Source of the DNA: Seison nebaliae
Lineage: Eukaryota; Rotifera; Pararotatoria; Seisonacea; Seisonidae
DNA length: 64,000 nucleotides
Direction of reading: 5' to 3'
NCBI GenBank assembly: GCA_023231475.1
Contig: JALJEE010000537.1
Location: 1 to 64,000 of the forward strand
The notes beneath the pieces were generated by a model. It was not told the origin of the DNA and searched no databases. It saw only the letters and a list, made by a program, of their open reading frames with translations. The translations under genes were made by a program, and so were the position numbers. Of the stretch, positions 12,539-25,242 are shown piece by piece; the first letter of the stretch is position 1; each line of letters opens with the position of its first letter.

Positions 12539-13771
12539 ATGGTCAAACATACGATAGCGAGATTAATCAGTCGTTTATGTCACAAACTAAATTTGAATAG
12601 AATTTTTGGTGCGATTGGTGTTCAAGAGAACAATTACGATAAATTGAACTTCCAATTTTCTCGAGTAAACAAAAATATTAAAAGTAGACGAAAATGTTGT
12701 TTCGTAACTTCTCTTTTTCTTCTTCTTTTCTTCATTTGTTTCATTTATGTGTTACACAATTTCATTCTACCAAGTTCCATGGGCTATTACGATAAGCCAT
12801 GTATTATGACTGAGAATGAGTTATCTTATTCGATATGTGAAATGTATAGTATTGTTCGAACGATGGTTCTTTTAAATCAGACAATTTGGATCGAAGATGG
12901 TACTTTACTCGGTTTCTTCAAATATGGTTCCATTTTACCATGGGATGGTGATATCGATTTGTCAAGAATGAAATATACTTCGGAATCAATGGAAGATAAA
13001 TTAGCCGCGAGATTTATGATGAAAATTTCCCAAAGAGAAATCATCAATTGTCTGGGATCGGTTGTTGGCATCGTCTGTAATAGCAAGTTCGGATATGTCA
13101 AGATCGATTTGGAGCGATGGGAATTGAAGAAATCGTTATTCGATCAATCACCAAGGATTTGGCAACCGGATTCACCCGAACTTCAAATCATTCCATCGAA
13201 ACAAATTCGAATATTACAAAATTCAAATGATTTAGAGAAATTACTCAATCAGGACACTGAAGTTCAACTAGTGAAACATTTCCACTTGAGTACTTATCGA
13301 CGTGAACGTCATTTACAACAATTTGTCAAATTGTCGTTCGATCCGAAAGAAATATTTCCCATCCATTGGATCATACCAAACCAATTGACGAAGGAAACGG
13401 CCGAAGAACTCGGATATAGTACGGGGGAATTTTTTAAAATTATGAGATCGAAAATTTTCCTTCGAGCAGCTAATTTACCGATGGAATTCTGGAGGAAACG
13501 TCAACAAAACATAATTGAGAACAATTATGATTATAAGAAGAATAATTGGGATGAAATATATCATTTATATCTCTATAATAATATCAATTGTGAGACGACA
13601 CCGGAAATTGCTTGGGAATTATTGAAGCGTCTTCCAATTCCTTTTCCTCATCGTCCTGTGGAAATGTTAGTGAGTAAATATTCGAGATCATTTTTATTTA
13701 ATTTCCCTTATAAGTATAAATGTTATAATGTACAAAATTTCATTTATTATTTATATAAATTAATTTTCTAA
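12539..13771 (+). CDS. LicD/fukutin-family type II membrane protein
   Basis: Single-exon ORF of 410 aa. A short basic cytoplasmic tail precedes one membrane segment at about residues 54-77, typical of Golgi type II enzymes. The body carries WIEDGTLLGFFKYGSILPWDGDID (about 117-140; key residues D120/G121 and the acidic cluster D136, D138, D140). This is the hallmark of LicD/fukutin/FKRP nucleotidyltransferase-like proteins that transfer phospho-sugars or phosphocholine. The substrate cannot be told. It is not a clear FKRP or fukutin orthologue, as the flanking sequence is divergent. An acceptor AG ends 9 nt before the ATG. The TAA stop overlaps an AATAAA signal, and the convergent CATSPERB stop is 8 bp away. 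Confidence 0.82.
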   Translation: MVKHTIARLISRLCHKLNLNRIFGAIGVQENNYDKLNFQFSRVNKNIKSRRKCCFVTSLFLLLFFICFIYVLHNFILPSSMGYYDKPCIMTENELSYSICEMYSIVRTMVLLNQTIWIEDGTLLGFFKYGSILPWDGDIDLSRMKYTSESMEDKLAARFMMKISQREIINCLGSVVGIVCNSKFGYVKIDLERWELKKSLFDQSPRIWQPDSPELQIIPSKQIRILQNSNDLEKLLNQDTEVQLVKHFHLSTYRRERHLQQFVKLSFDPKEIFPIHWIIPNQLTKETAEELGYSTGEFFKIMRSKIFLRAANLPMEFWRKRQQNIIENNYDYKKNNWDEIYHLYLYNNINCETTPEIAWELLKRLPIPFPHRPVEMLVSKYSRSFLFNFPYKYKCYNVQNFIYYLYKLIF

Positions 13772-13775
13772 TAAA
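13770..13775 (+). terminator. Polyadenylation signal overlapping the stop codon
   Basis: AATAAA starts on the second base of the LicD-like TAA stop (13769-13771). Cleavage 10-30 nt downstream would end the transcript inside the opposing CATSPERB coding exon. Confidence 0.5.
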
Positions 13776-13779
13776 ATTA

Positions 13780-16700
13780 TTAATCTTTCCCAAATAAATC
13801 GAATGAATACAAATATCCTTTCGCCTTACTACCTTCCATAATGACGCCTTTCGTCTTCCGAACACGCCACAAATAATAAAGAATCAAAAATAATAAAAGT
13901 GATATACTCGTCACTCCCATCACCATTTCAGGCACAGGATATGGTAACGGACTACTAAGAACATAAACCTAAAAAAAGTTAAGCCGAACTCATAAGAGAC
14001 AAATTAAAAAAAAAACCATAAATTCCGTTCTCAATTCGCAATATGAGAAACCTTTCAATAAATAAACGGAAAAGTGGAATAATCCAGTGGCATCAAATGA
14101 GAGTTTTGCATTTTTCGGATTGAATAAAATGTACTCGATTCCATCTCGTTTCGACGTTTCCAAAATACTGATATTGTCGAATTGGAAACTTTCCGGTAGT
14201 TCATCAGCTAATGGAAATTATCGTTCATGAATTGAAATAATTGAAAAATAAGAAACCGAGAATATGAAATCGTGTCCGTCGATTAAGATCGCCAATATAC
14301 AAAACGTGATTTTCGTTAATATCAACACTTTTTGAATAAACTTCTTCCATGACGAATTTCAACGGAAAAGTATCATCAAATGCAACTTGAAATACTTTTC
14401 TTTTACAATCACTTATCTTTACTGAATCCACTTTCTCCAATTCTTCGTTACATCGACATTCCTTCTTCGATTTCTTCCCCGAACATTGTTTATAGACACC
14501 ACGTCGATAACGACTAATTCGAGGCATAATCATTTTAATTTCCGGATTGCCATTATAAACATTATCAGTTTCATAAATCTTAATACCCAAATCACTCGGT
14601 GGTCGATAATTATCATTTAATGTCACATACTCTCCATCTTCCGGATAGACGAAAACAAGTTTTTTCGATTGGGCACATCGCGCTTCGATGGTAACGAGAT
14701 AAGTGGTAGACGGACAAAATACATTCGACACTTTCAAATGAGCAGTTAATGCCGCAGTCGATGTGATTTTATTTACCGATTCGACATTCATCTCTATATT
14801 TTGTGAGTGAATATCTTTCTCGTATTTACTCTCCGTACTCACTACCACTCCGTCGATATTCGTCAATCGAAGAAACGCCAATGGATGTCTGATGGATAAT
14901 TCTTGTAAATTTTGCATTTTATTCTGATCATAAGAATATGCGGCCGAATAAATATGAAGATGACGTTTTATTTTCTGAGCTACATCCAATTCCACTGCGG
15001 CGTCAGCTCGTGCTCGAACTAAATTTGTACTTTGGACTGTGTAACAATCATCTAAACTCGTTTCTACCATCTAAAATCGTCACAGAAAATTTACAAAAGT
15101 TGAATTAAAGAAAAGTAACTTGATGTTTCGGACAAAATATCCTCCAGTGATTTTTCTTGATAACATTCTTGCGCACTTTGTACAAACCATATAGTTTATG
15201 ATTGATGATCAATATGGAATTCTTATGAAAGAAGATCGTACAACCATTAATCAGCCGTAGAAATTTACTTCTAACGTCCGGTGTTTCAATACCAACTGAA
15301 AATTAAAATTTGAATAAAATTTGAATATTTGTAAAATTTCCAAAATTTAACTTTTCGGATCGATAAATTTAAAAGTTGCTCGATATTCATTTTTACTTTT
15401 AACATCAACATGTAAATCGTGTTTCTTACTAAATTCATCAAAATCCGTTTTCAATTTCGTCGTCGCTGTTGTCACAATCTCCACCGTACTAAAATATGGT
15501 GACGGTTTTAAAATCGGACTGCTTTCGATTTCGTTTCTTAACCGAATTTTTCTTATGAAAATCTTTCCGAAATTCTTTATCAAAATATTATGTCCCACAT
15601 AGTTCGATGTTAATCCTATGATAGTGTTCGTTGGCTTTGCCGTATCGTTGAAGAGAAAGAGTAGAACATGTAACGAACTTAATGGGAAAACGACGAATTT
15701 CTTTCGAAAATTTATTAAATATTTCTTCTCCACTTTCGACAAAGTTTCTCGGTCGAGATACTTCTTATCGAAATATTTTTCGATAAAGATCCCTTTCGTC
15801 GTTCTCCAAAGGATGGGACGACTTTGAAGAATATTCGAATTGTAAAAAGGAAAAACGGTCGTATTGCCGATATTGATGGCTTTGCGAGAAGATTCTTTCC
15901 GAGTCAAAAACATATCTTTTATTCCAATTACTAATAGACTTTCCGTCAATGTCATCATTAATTTCTCTGATGCTTTGATCGAAGCTACATGAACTAATTG
16001 ATCAGGCCCAATTCTCGTCATGAAAATATTATGATCTCGAGTACGAAAGACGAAAAGATCATCATCGAATCCAGTTAAACAATCCACAAAGAAATTATGC
16101 GGTTTCAAAAAACGGAACATTTCGATCCAGTTGTTTCCTGAATCATGAGAAATCCATAATTCATTTCCGTACGCTATTAATATCATGGTCAATTTTTGGA
16201 CACAAATACCATAAACTTTAAAACGTTCAGGAAATGTAAATTTTGGATATGTGGGACGAGAACTTAAAATTAAATCGTCACTATGATCTTCAGTTGGAAG
16301 TAGAAGACGGTAAGAAATTATATTATACGTCTCGTTCATTCTCATCAAAATGACCACCAGATGACCATGAGATAACCATTCCACTTGAATAATCTCACTA
16401 TCAGGTTCACTGAAATTCCTCTTTCTCATTTCCGCAAATGGTGGATAAGTATAATATAAAACCGGTTTCTCATTTCGTACCCAAATAAATAAAACATCTT
16501 CAACTGAACGAAAGAGAGGGTGAAGGAAATGGAGAAGGGAAAAATGTAACTCATTTGATCATTAGCTAATTCGAATTGAAATGGATTACAAGAGAATGCA
16601 TGTAATGTATGAATATTATCAAAGTCTTTAGCAATCCCCTAATGAGAACGATTAAAATTTTTAAATTTACGAAAAATGAAAATTCAAAATTTAAACTTCC

Positions 16701-17753
16701 AAACTTAACACTTTATTCATCTGTAAATTATCACTATGAGGATGAATAATCAATTTATTTCTCGTGTGTAATATCGTCCATTTAGTGGAAGTGAGAATAT
16801 GATTCAATTCTTCAATCTCATATGATTTGCCTGAAAAGAAAGAATTATAAGAGAAATTATCAAAAATTAACTCAATAATCTCTGCAACGATTCCAAACTG
16901 AAAGTTTTTGTATGATATGGTGAGAGGAATGCATCGAATGATAATGACATTAGAATTTGTTTATTTGCTAAATAAATAAAATACGTTTTCAATTTCTAAA
17001 GATAAACTTATTATGACAGCTATTGCAGCATCAGGGAAACATTTCACCGGATATAATTCGAATTTTTTAACATATTCATAGTCTCCAATTGCTTTCACCA
17101 ATTCGTCATTGGGAACCCTTTCGAAATATGTAAACAAGTTAACTAGAATCATCAGAATGTTATCGATTTATAGAGATGATAGAACTAATATACGAAAGTA
17201 TTAGACTTCCGTTACTATGATGTGCTTCCATATCCGCATCTAATCGAACATCTAATTGATATTCTTGATGTGCCACTAACATTGGAATAATTTTAAAGTA
17301 AATTATTTTAAGAATGAAGTAACGCGCAGGAGCAATGTAGAATGTTGGGATGTTTAATTCCCACATTCCATCACCGACGTCAAATCTCCAGGATGCAGTC
17401 CAAGTAACATTGGAAATAGTAATAAGTGGACTAAATCCCAACATCATATAATAATTATTAAGAATTTGTCGATGTTCCACCGTATCATTTGCTACATCGT
17501 AAATTTGACAGTAAATTCTCTAAACATACAATTTCCTCCTATGACTTAACAGACTAACAATTACTTGAAATGCCCCATCAACTACGATGATGTTAGAGAT
17601 TGCACTGTCGAATTTATTTTCTTGAGTAATATGAAATTGATAATTGGCTGGAAATTAAATGAATTTTATAATAAAATAAACATTATTCTATTAACAATTT
17701 CCCCGAACGAATAATACTCGATAAAATGTGATGAAGATGAAGATAATTCTCAT
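13780..17753 (-). CDS. CATSPERB: CatSper channel auxiliary subunit beta
   Basis: Accessory subunit of the sperm flagellar CatSper calcium channel, with a large ectodomain and one C-terminal membrane span. The first exon gives a signal peptide (MRIIFIFITFYRVLFVRG). Later exons include GNELWISHDSGNNW (beta-propeller part, near 16170-16130) and NYRPPSDLGIKIYETDNVYN. After these come a Cys-rich YKQCSGKKSKKECRC, GLFHFSVYLLKGFSYCEL, and SSPLPYPVP directly before the membrane helix. These segments appear in the same order in vertebrate CATSPERB. More than ten small exons; I estimate 1,000-1,100 aa, close to the family length, with several borders unresolved. An acceptor-like AG lies at 17807, 53 nt before the ATG. 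It is head to head with U2AF2 and tail to tail with the LicD-like gene. Confidence 0.88.
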
Positions 17754-17964
17754 TTCCGTTATACGGTTTTTTTGGTTTGTGTCAATGTTAAGCTCAAAGT
17801 GAAAAGCTAAAAATTAGAAAAATATGTTTCCTCTTAAGTTGATTATTAATGAGTATTGTGTAAATAATATTCCCAAAAAAATTTTTTTTTTTCATTTAGT
17901 GAACATTCTTCTCGTACAATCGTTGTACTCAAATTTTACCGATACTTTCAAATTTCGCAGAAAA
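17754..17964. promoter_or_regulatory. Compact bidirectional promoter/leader region
   Basis: Only 211 bp separate the CATSPERB and U2AF2 start codons. Both sides carry an acceptor-like AG pointing at their ATG (17807 on minus, 17960 on plus), so any outrons would overlap. No TATA box is clear. Confidence 0.5.
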
Positions 17965-19647
<1,683 letters not shown>

Positions 19648-19723
19648 CGGATTTTATTCGTGTTGGAAATTGAGCGAAATAAAAACGAAATTTTTTATAA
19701 TTCAAATGAATTAGTTATTTGTT

Positions 19724-19961
19724 TTATTCCCGTATTGAATCCACTTCTGCATTGTCACCACTTTCTGATCCACTTGCATAAAATGTGTCCGTTTCTATCG
19801 GATCATCTTTCTTCGGTTCTGATGAGACCACCGATAAGTCTTTTCTCGATGTCTCTTCTACATCTTCCAATTCGTCATTGATATTGAATAAACTTGGAAA
19901 TCTCTTCCGAATCGAATTGTAATTTTCTAGAAATTCCGCTTTGTTACTCGACGAGAATTCT
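19724..19961 (-). pseudogene. Truncated 3'-terminal fragment of the Hsp70-like gene
   Basis: About 238 bp almost identical (about five differences seen) to the last exon of the Hsp70-like gene at 21712-21950. It keeps the acidic tail SGSESGDNAEVDSIRE and the GAATAAA stop/polyadenylation overlap. Homology stops abruptly at about 19961, inside the exon, and upstream frames close quickly. It is a broken copy left by duplication of the convergent U2AF2/Hsp70-like 3' junction. Confidence 0.85.
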
Positions 19962-21199
19962 CCATGGAATTATAAATTTTTTAAGAAAATTAAAAAATTT
20001 TTTTTTGAAAACAATCCATAAGTAAGAAACTCTATATTTGTCTATTCTTTAATAACAAATAATGGAAAGAAATTAACATTCGCTCATTGCAAATCTTTTT
20101 TTTTAAAATCCCAATATGGGCGATTGCATATTTCCCAGATGGATAATAGGATGAGAATGGATATAAGAAAAGTAATTAGAATATTTATATTTAAACATTT
20201 TCTTCTGTAAACATAAGTTTCCACACAGTATTTTAAATTTCCACAGATCAATATGATGGCTTCATTTTTATTCTTTCTTTTAACTCTCATAACCTCATTG
20301 TTCTACATTCCCTAATACTTTACTTCACCATCATTTACTTCTTCTAACATTTTTTACTTATTCTTCGTTTTACTTATCAAAATCTTTTTCCTAAAAAAAT
20401 AAGAACAGTTTACGTATGAGATACTACGTATTATGGTAGTAATACTAGCACTGTTAAGATAGATAAATAGTCTGTTATATCTGAGCATTAACAGATGATT
20501 CAATGGTCAAACGAACATTTAAGTTTACTGATAGTTAAGTTTTTTTCGTAGTTAATGTTAAGTAATCTTTTTTCAAAGTTTATTTTCTTATATTTTTATT
20601 CTCCTTTTATTTATTTACGAACTACTTTCAACAAAATTCTTCTGGTGACTCTCGATTGATCTTTTTTTATCGTTATAAATTCAAAATTATCTCCTCCATT
20701 CCAGACAACCAAAAGATGTCTAACATTCTTCGGTTTTTATGACATTGTATTCGGTAGTGTATTCTTTGACGATTTTATGGAAACAACGATTTTTTTTCCA
20801 TACGTTCTCGTCAACTTCCATGTAATTTGACTGATGTTCAGATTCCGGAGAATATATGTTCTTCATTTAATTTTTGAATTAATTCATTTCTGATGATAAT
20901 GTATCCAATTTATCATTCAATTACAAGAAGTTGTTTCTTGATCTCGACCTGTTCATTTTCCATCGTTTTTGATTTGCTCTACGTTTATTTTTACCGTGTC
21001 ACGTTTTATCGTAGAAGAAGATTCCAAATTTGGAAGAGTAACGTCATTCCCTATCTCATTCTCTTAAGTACCAGAAAGTAATTTTTGCAACTGTATTGCA
21101 ACGATTGAACTAATAGATTTGCAAATCGAATCGTTGTTTTTTCATTACTCATCTTTTTTTTGTTTTTTAAGAAAAATTTTCTTTTGTCTTTTGTCGAAG
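19962..21199. other. 1.2-kb spacer between duplicate copies
   Basis: Not similar to the flanking duplicate. On the minus strand two adjacent open pieces look coding. An ATG-started 48-codon frame at 20866-20720 has SPESEHQSNYMEVDENVWKK. A second at about 20735-20621 reads VRHLLVVWNGGDNFEFITI to a stop in a different frame. Together they resemble a frameshifted or intron-split gene relic of unknown family. A short Leu/Ile-rich minus frame at 20290-20084 could encode a membrane helix, but I cannot support it as a gene. Confidence 0.35.
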
Positions 21200-21635
21200 A
21201 TGGGAAGGAAACGATTAATTGATGAGAGTGAAATCATGAAAAATGAGACGAAAACGAGAATTCTTTGTCTTTATAATATAGTGACGTCGAATGAACTTGA
21301 GAATGATGAAGAGTTTGAAGGTTTTTTTTCCTTCAAAAATTGAATTTTTAAATTATAAAATTCAATTTCAAATATCAGAAATTAAAGAAGATATTGAAGA
21401 TGAATGTATGAAATTTGGAGAGGTCATTCAAGTGGTGATTCCACGTCCAGAACATGACAGAATTCCAACGAATATTCTTAATGATTGTCGAATTTATGTG
21501 GAATTCAAAACGGAGGAAGATAGTTATGCTGCACAACAAGGATTGTCTGGAAGACAATTCAATGACAATATCGTTATCATTCAATATTTTTCGGTGGAGA
21601 AATTCAAAGAAGAAATTTGTCAACAAAACTCTTAA
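21200..21635 (+). CDS. Standalone UHM-domain protein derived from U2AF2
   Basis: Duplicate of the U2AF2 3' half with an intact frame. Exons 21200-21320 and 21379-21635 (58-nt intron) give 125 aa, starting MGRKRLIDESEIMK. It consists only of the U2AF homology motif domain, which in U2AF65 grips Trp-containing ligand motifs of SF1 and SF3B1. The acidic helix (ENDEEFEEI) and the RXF motif (GRQF) are kept. About a fifth of residues differ from U2AF65. The ATG is new relative to U2AF2, and a pyrimidine-rich TTTTGTCGAAG acceptor ends directly before it, so it could be made as its own mRNA. A competitor or modulator of U2AF/SF1 binding is the obvious guess. It may also be a young, unexpressed copy. 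Confidence 0.72.
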
Positions 21636-21950
21636 CGGATTTTATTCGTGTTGGAAATTGAGCGAAATAAAAACGAAATTTTTTATAATTCAAATGAATT
21701 AGTTATTTGTTTTATTCCCGTATTGAATCCGCTTCTGCATTGTCACCACTTTCTGATCCACTTGCATAAAACGTGTCCGTTTCTATCGGATCATCTTTCT
21801 CCGGTTCTGATGAGACCACCGATAAGTCTTTTCTTGATGTCTCTTCTACATCTTCCAATTCGTCATTGATATTGAATAAACTTGGAAATCTCTTCCGAAT
21901 CGAATTGTAATTTTCTAGAAATTCCGCTTTATTACTCGACGAGAATTCTC
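21205..21950. repeat. Copy 2 of the ~750-bp direct duplication
   Basis: Matches 19213-19961. Its right end continues without a break into the full Hsp70-like gene, so this end is the ancestral Hsp70 side. Its left end begins inside the U2AF2 exon 5 match, so this copy lacks the rest of U2AF2. Confidence 0.92.
21711..21716 (-). terminator. Polyadenylation signal containing the stop codon
   Basis: The minus strand reads GAA TAA A, so the TAA stop of the Hsp70-like gene is inside AATAAA. The same arrangement is kept in the truncated copy near 19724. Confidence 0.5.
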
Positions 21951-24095
21951 GTAAGGGGAAAACTGATGGAAAAAAATTTTAAATTTTTTGAGAAAATTTA
22001 AAAATTTTTTTTTAAAATTTTTTGAGAAAAGAGAAAACTATGTTTCGGTTCCACATGTAAATCGATGAGATTTATGTCGACACCATCACTAAATGTTGCT
22101 TTCATTTCGATCATTCCATTTTCGTTTAGTGTCAATACAATTTTGATGGGACTACCTCTCGGTATCATTTCGATCATGGAAATGAGACTGAAAGATAAAA
22201 TCGGTCGCTAATAATTAGAAATGAAAATAAAAAAAAAATAAATTAAAATAATTCAAATGGAATTAAACATTTTTTGCTGTCAACATATGTTTCCCGTCAT
22301 GAAGATTAATACGGAATGAATAAAAACCTCCATCTTTCATAAAAAGTGTTTGTGGAATAGTTATGGGTAGAACGGTATGTTCGTGAATGATGGGAAAAGA
22401 TAAATTATCCATCATAATATTCAATGGGAAGAAAGTTCGTTCTCCCAATAATTGAATAGGAAGATAATGTCGTCGTCCATAATTCGACATCTTCTTATCA
22501 TCTATCACTTCATCTTCTATCGCTTTTAAATATGCATGAATTGCTGTTCGTGATTTATGAAAATATTTAAATTCATATCATAAATCTTCTAACCACATCC
22601 ATACATAACGGTATGTGGCCATTCGGAATAATATTCCACATCAATTCCATCCAAAATCTCTTTCAATTTATTTCGAACGAATTCCAATTGAAATCCTCCA
22701 CCACACGCAACAATATGCTGATGTTTCGAAGAGAAATGTAAAATGAAAATTTTTGTAATAAAAAGAAAGATAATTGTTGGGAGAATATGATGGAAAACCG
22801 AGAAACTTTTAAGTGATGAATCGAATGTAGTTCACTTTTTTTCAAACAACTTTTTATTCCGTTCTCAATCTCATTAATGAGAGGAGCGAAAATTGTATCT
22901 AAAACCGGTTCAAATTGTTGAACAACTGTGCTATATCTAAAAAATATGAGATGTAAATGATTTAGGAAGATATTCTGATGATAATGATGATCTGATGGTT
23001 CCAATACCATACAAATGAATATAATTAACCTTTGTTCTAATGGGATGGATAATGCATGTTTGATGATATTCATCCGTTTTAATTGGAGTGATCTTGTTGA
23101 ACCGAAATTGTAACGAGTCTTCTTTAATTTGGGTAATTCGTTAAACATTTTATAATCATAAAATCTTCCTCCTAAATATCGAAATTATTTGATAAATAAT
23201 TTAAAATTTTAAAATAAAAATCTGATGATTTAATTAACCACAATTCCATCCAACATGTTCATGAATGATTTTCAATTTGCCATTCTCGTCAATTTCGAAT
23301 AGACAACACAAGAAATTCTTATCACTCAATTCTAATAATAAATTATATTGTGAATGGAATTTATACTAAAATTATTCAAATTATATTTCTAATTATTCGA
23401 ATTGAAATTTAAACTGCTGTTAGGAAATTGGAACTACGTCCATTCATTTGTAATTGCCAATAAATGAGATTGGCAGTGGTGGATGAAATTAAATTATAGG
23501 AAGTGAATTCTGCACCTTTCGCTCCATTGGCGAAACATTCACGTTGTCTCGAATTGAACCAAATTGGCACATTAATTGTGGCGATAATGTTAAGATTGTT
23601 CGTTTCAAAATAATCTTCAATTGCCTGACGAATTTGGAGGAAGAAAATCGCTAGAAGTATATCCATTTCGATGACGATTGCTCCCGTACTCTTTTTAATC
23701 GTCAACGAATAGTCGTTCGGTTTGGCGTTATTCAAAAACAAAAATTTATCTTCATTATTATGGAATGGTGCCGACCAATCGATATTGGCAATAATATCTT
23801 CAAACAAATCATAAAACTATTTAATTCATTAAAATCAATTAAAACTATGAAGTCGATAATCATAATGAGGAATCTTCCCAATCGATCGATGATTGAAAAG
23901 TAATGTAAAATAATTCGGAAGATCTTTCGTTTCCGATAATTGTTTACCTGCATGAACATCATGAATTATGGCATATGTCAATCGATAATCGGAATTAGTC
24001 GATTCTCGAATTATATGAATTTTTTCGTTAACGAACACACCGATCGACGTCTTATAATTACCGATATCGATTCCGGTAAAAACGGTTCGGCGCAT
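21712..24095 (-). CDS. Divergent Hsp70-family chaperone-like protein
   Basis: Multi-exon; first exon 24095-23846, second from about 23797, last from about 21963 to 21712; I estimate about 600 aa. ATPase-domain landmarks appear in order. These are FTGIDIGNYKTSIGV (phosphate-1 loop), ATINVPIWFNSRQRECF (connect-1 region), EHVGWNCGGRFYDYKM (phosphate-2 region) and HIVACGGGFQLEFVRNKL (adenosine loop). They are followed by YGCGAIHAYL. The substrate-binding beta region shows PRGSPIKIVLTLNENG, and the tail is acidic. The motifs are degenerate compared with canonical Hsp70, so ATPase activity is uncertain; HSPA14- or Hsp110-type relatives are possible. The stop lies inside AATAAA. It starts 79 bp after the SH2-SH3 gene stop, with no acceptor AG just before its ATG. 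Confidence 0.78.
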
Positions 24096-24173
24096 TTTTC
24101 AATAATTTATAAATAATTTATTTGAAGTAAAATTGTGGAAAAAGAGACATAAATTAATTGAACTTAATCTTAA

Positions 24174-24179
24174 TTTATT
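24174..24179 (-). terminator. Polyadenylation signal containing the stop codon
   Basis: The SH2-SH3 gene ends GAC GAA TAA A on the minus strand, again placing the stop within AATAAA. Confidence 0.45.
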
Positions 24180-25090
24180 CGTCCCATTTTATATGGATTG
24201 GTGCAATCAATCCGGAGAGACCAGTTTGTTCATTCGCTCCTTCCCAATAATTATCATCCGACGCTTTCAAAATGATGATTTTATCATTTTTCTTCAATTT
24301 TAAATTTAAATTTAAATTATTAATCGGAAAATTGATTTTCTAATTTTTCAAAAAATTTAAAGGAAACTTTAAATCGAAGTAATGTATCATCATTCCATAA
24401 GGGATGGTAATGTATTAGAGCAACGGCTTTTTTAGGCAATTGAATATTTGGTGTTAATTTCGCCATAATTTGTGTCAATTCTTTATTTTCATCTGATGAG
24501 AGAATTTTTTATGGATTAATATTAATAATTTGGAAGGAATAATTATTAAACTTTCGTCGAAAGAAATATCAGATCTCCTTTTCACATCGATGTAAGGTGA
24601 AGCTAATTTTAATGATCCTGTACTAATGAGACGGAATGATGACGGAATCAACAATCTAATGATTAACTAAACCGCTCAATGGATTGACTCGATAGTATTC
24701 GATGAATCGTTGCATGGAATCGAATTCCATATTACCAATTTTGAAAGCGATCTCATTTCTCGAATCGATGCTTGGTGCAAATGTGAAATTCTTCAATAAA
24801 TCATTCACATCACTTGAACGATATAACGATAATATGAGAGAGAAAAAATGATGGAAACAGAACACTGAGAACATATTGATCTTCATAGGAATTACTATTT
24901 CTGATAAGATATGTTCCAACTGGTAATTCCAAAAGAATTTTATGTGCTTCATCTCTCGTAATTGATTTGACGAAGGCACTAAAACAAATTCGTTAAACTG
25001 ATGGAAATAGAAGGAAAAAAAATGAAAAAACTTATTGAAATAAGAATCTTTCTTCAATTTCTCATTAATCGCTTCACATGGAGAGAACAT
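24175..25090 (-). CDS. Crk-like SH2-SH3 adaptor
   Basis: Small signalling adaptor rebuilt from short exons. Exon 1 gives MFSPCEAINEKLKKDSYFN. The SH2 part has SITRDEAHKILLELPVGTYLIRN, matching the R..A..LL....G.FL(V/I)R core with the phosphotyrosine-binding Arg. Further on, IAFKIGNMEFDSMQRFIEYY matches the Crk-type LRIGDQEFDSLPALLEFY. The SH3 part has AVALIHYHPLWNDDTLLRFK, KNDKIIIL and DNYWEGANEQTGLSGLIAPIHI, with the ALYDY, WW-like and P positions recognisable though altered. Only one SH3 is present; Crk has two. The conserved SH2 Trp is replaced by Phe. The acceptor CGTCCACAG is 1 nt before the ATG. The SH2 middle exon joint is unresolved. It lies 152 bp downstream of ETFB on the same strand. 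Confidence 0.72.
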
Positions 25091-25242
25091 TCTGTGGACG
25101 AATAAAAATTAAATAAATCAAATTTTTTAGCAAAAAAAATTTAAATGTTTTTACCAAAAAAAAATTTAAATATTTTCTTTTGAAAACAAAAAGATAATCA
25201 ACAAAAAAGATAATCAACGAAATAAAATTTTTATTAGAATAA

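Noticed and set aside
14225-17753. First read as a sortilin/VPS10-type beta-propeller receptor
   Set aside because: The NYRPPS...TDNVYN, QCSGKKSKKECRC and SSPLPYPVP-membrane segments match CatSper-beta in order, and no VPS10 Asp-box pattern dominates.
20084-20290. Minus-strand frame with one hydrophobic segment in the duplicate spacer
   Set aside because: Too short and AT-driven; no splice or family support.
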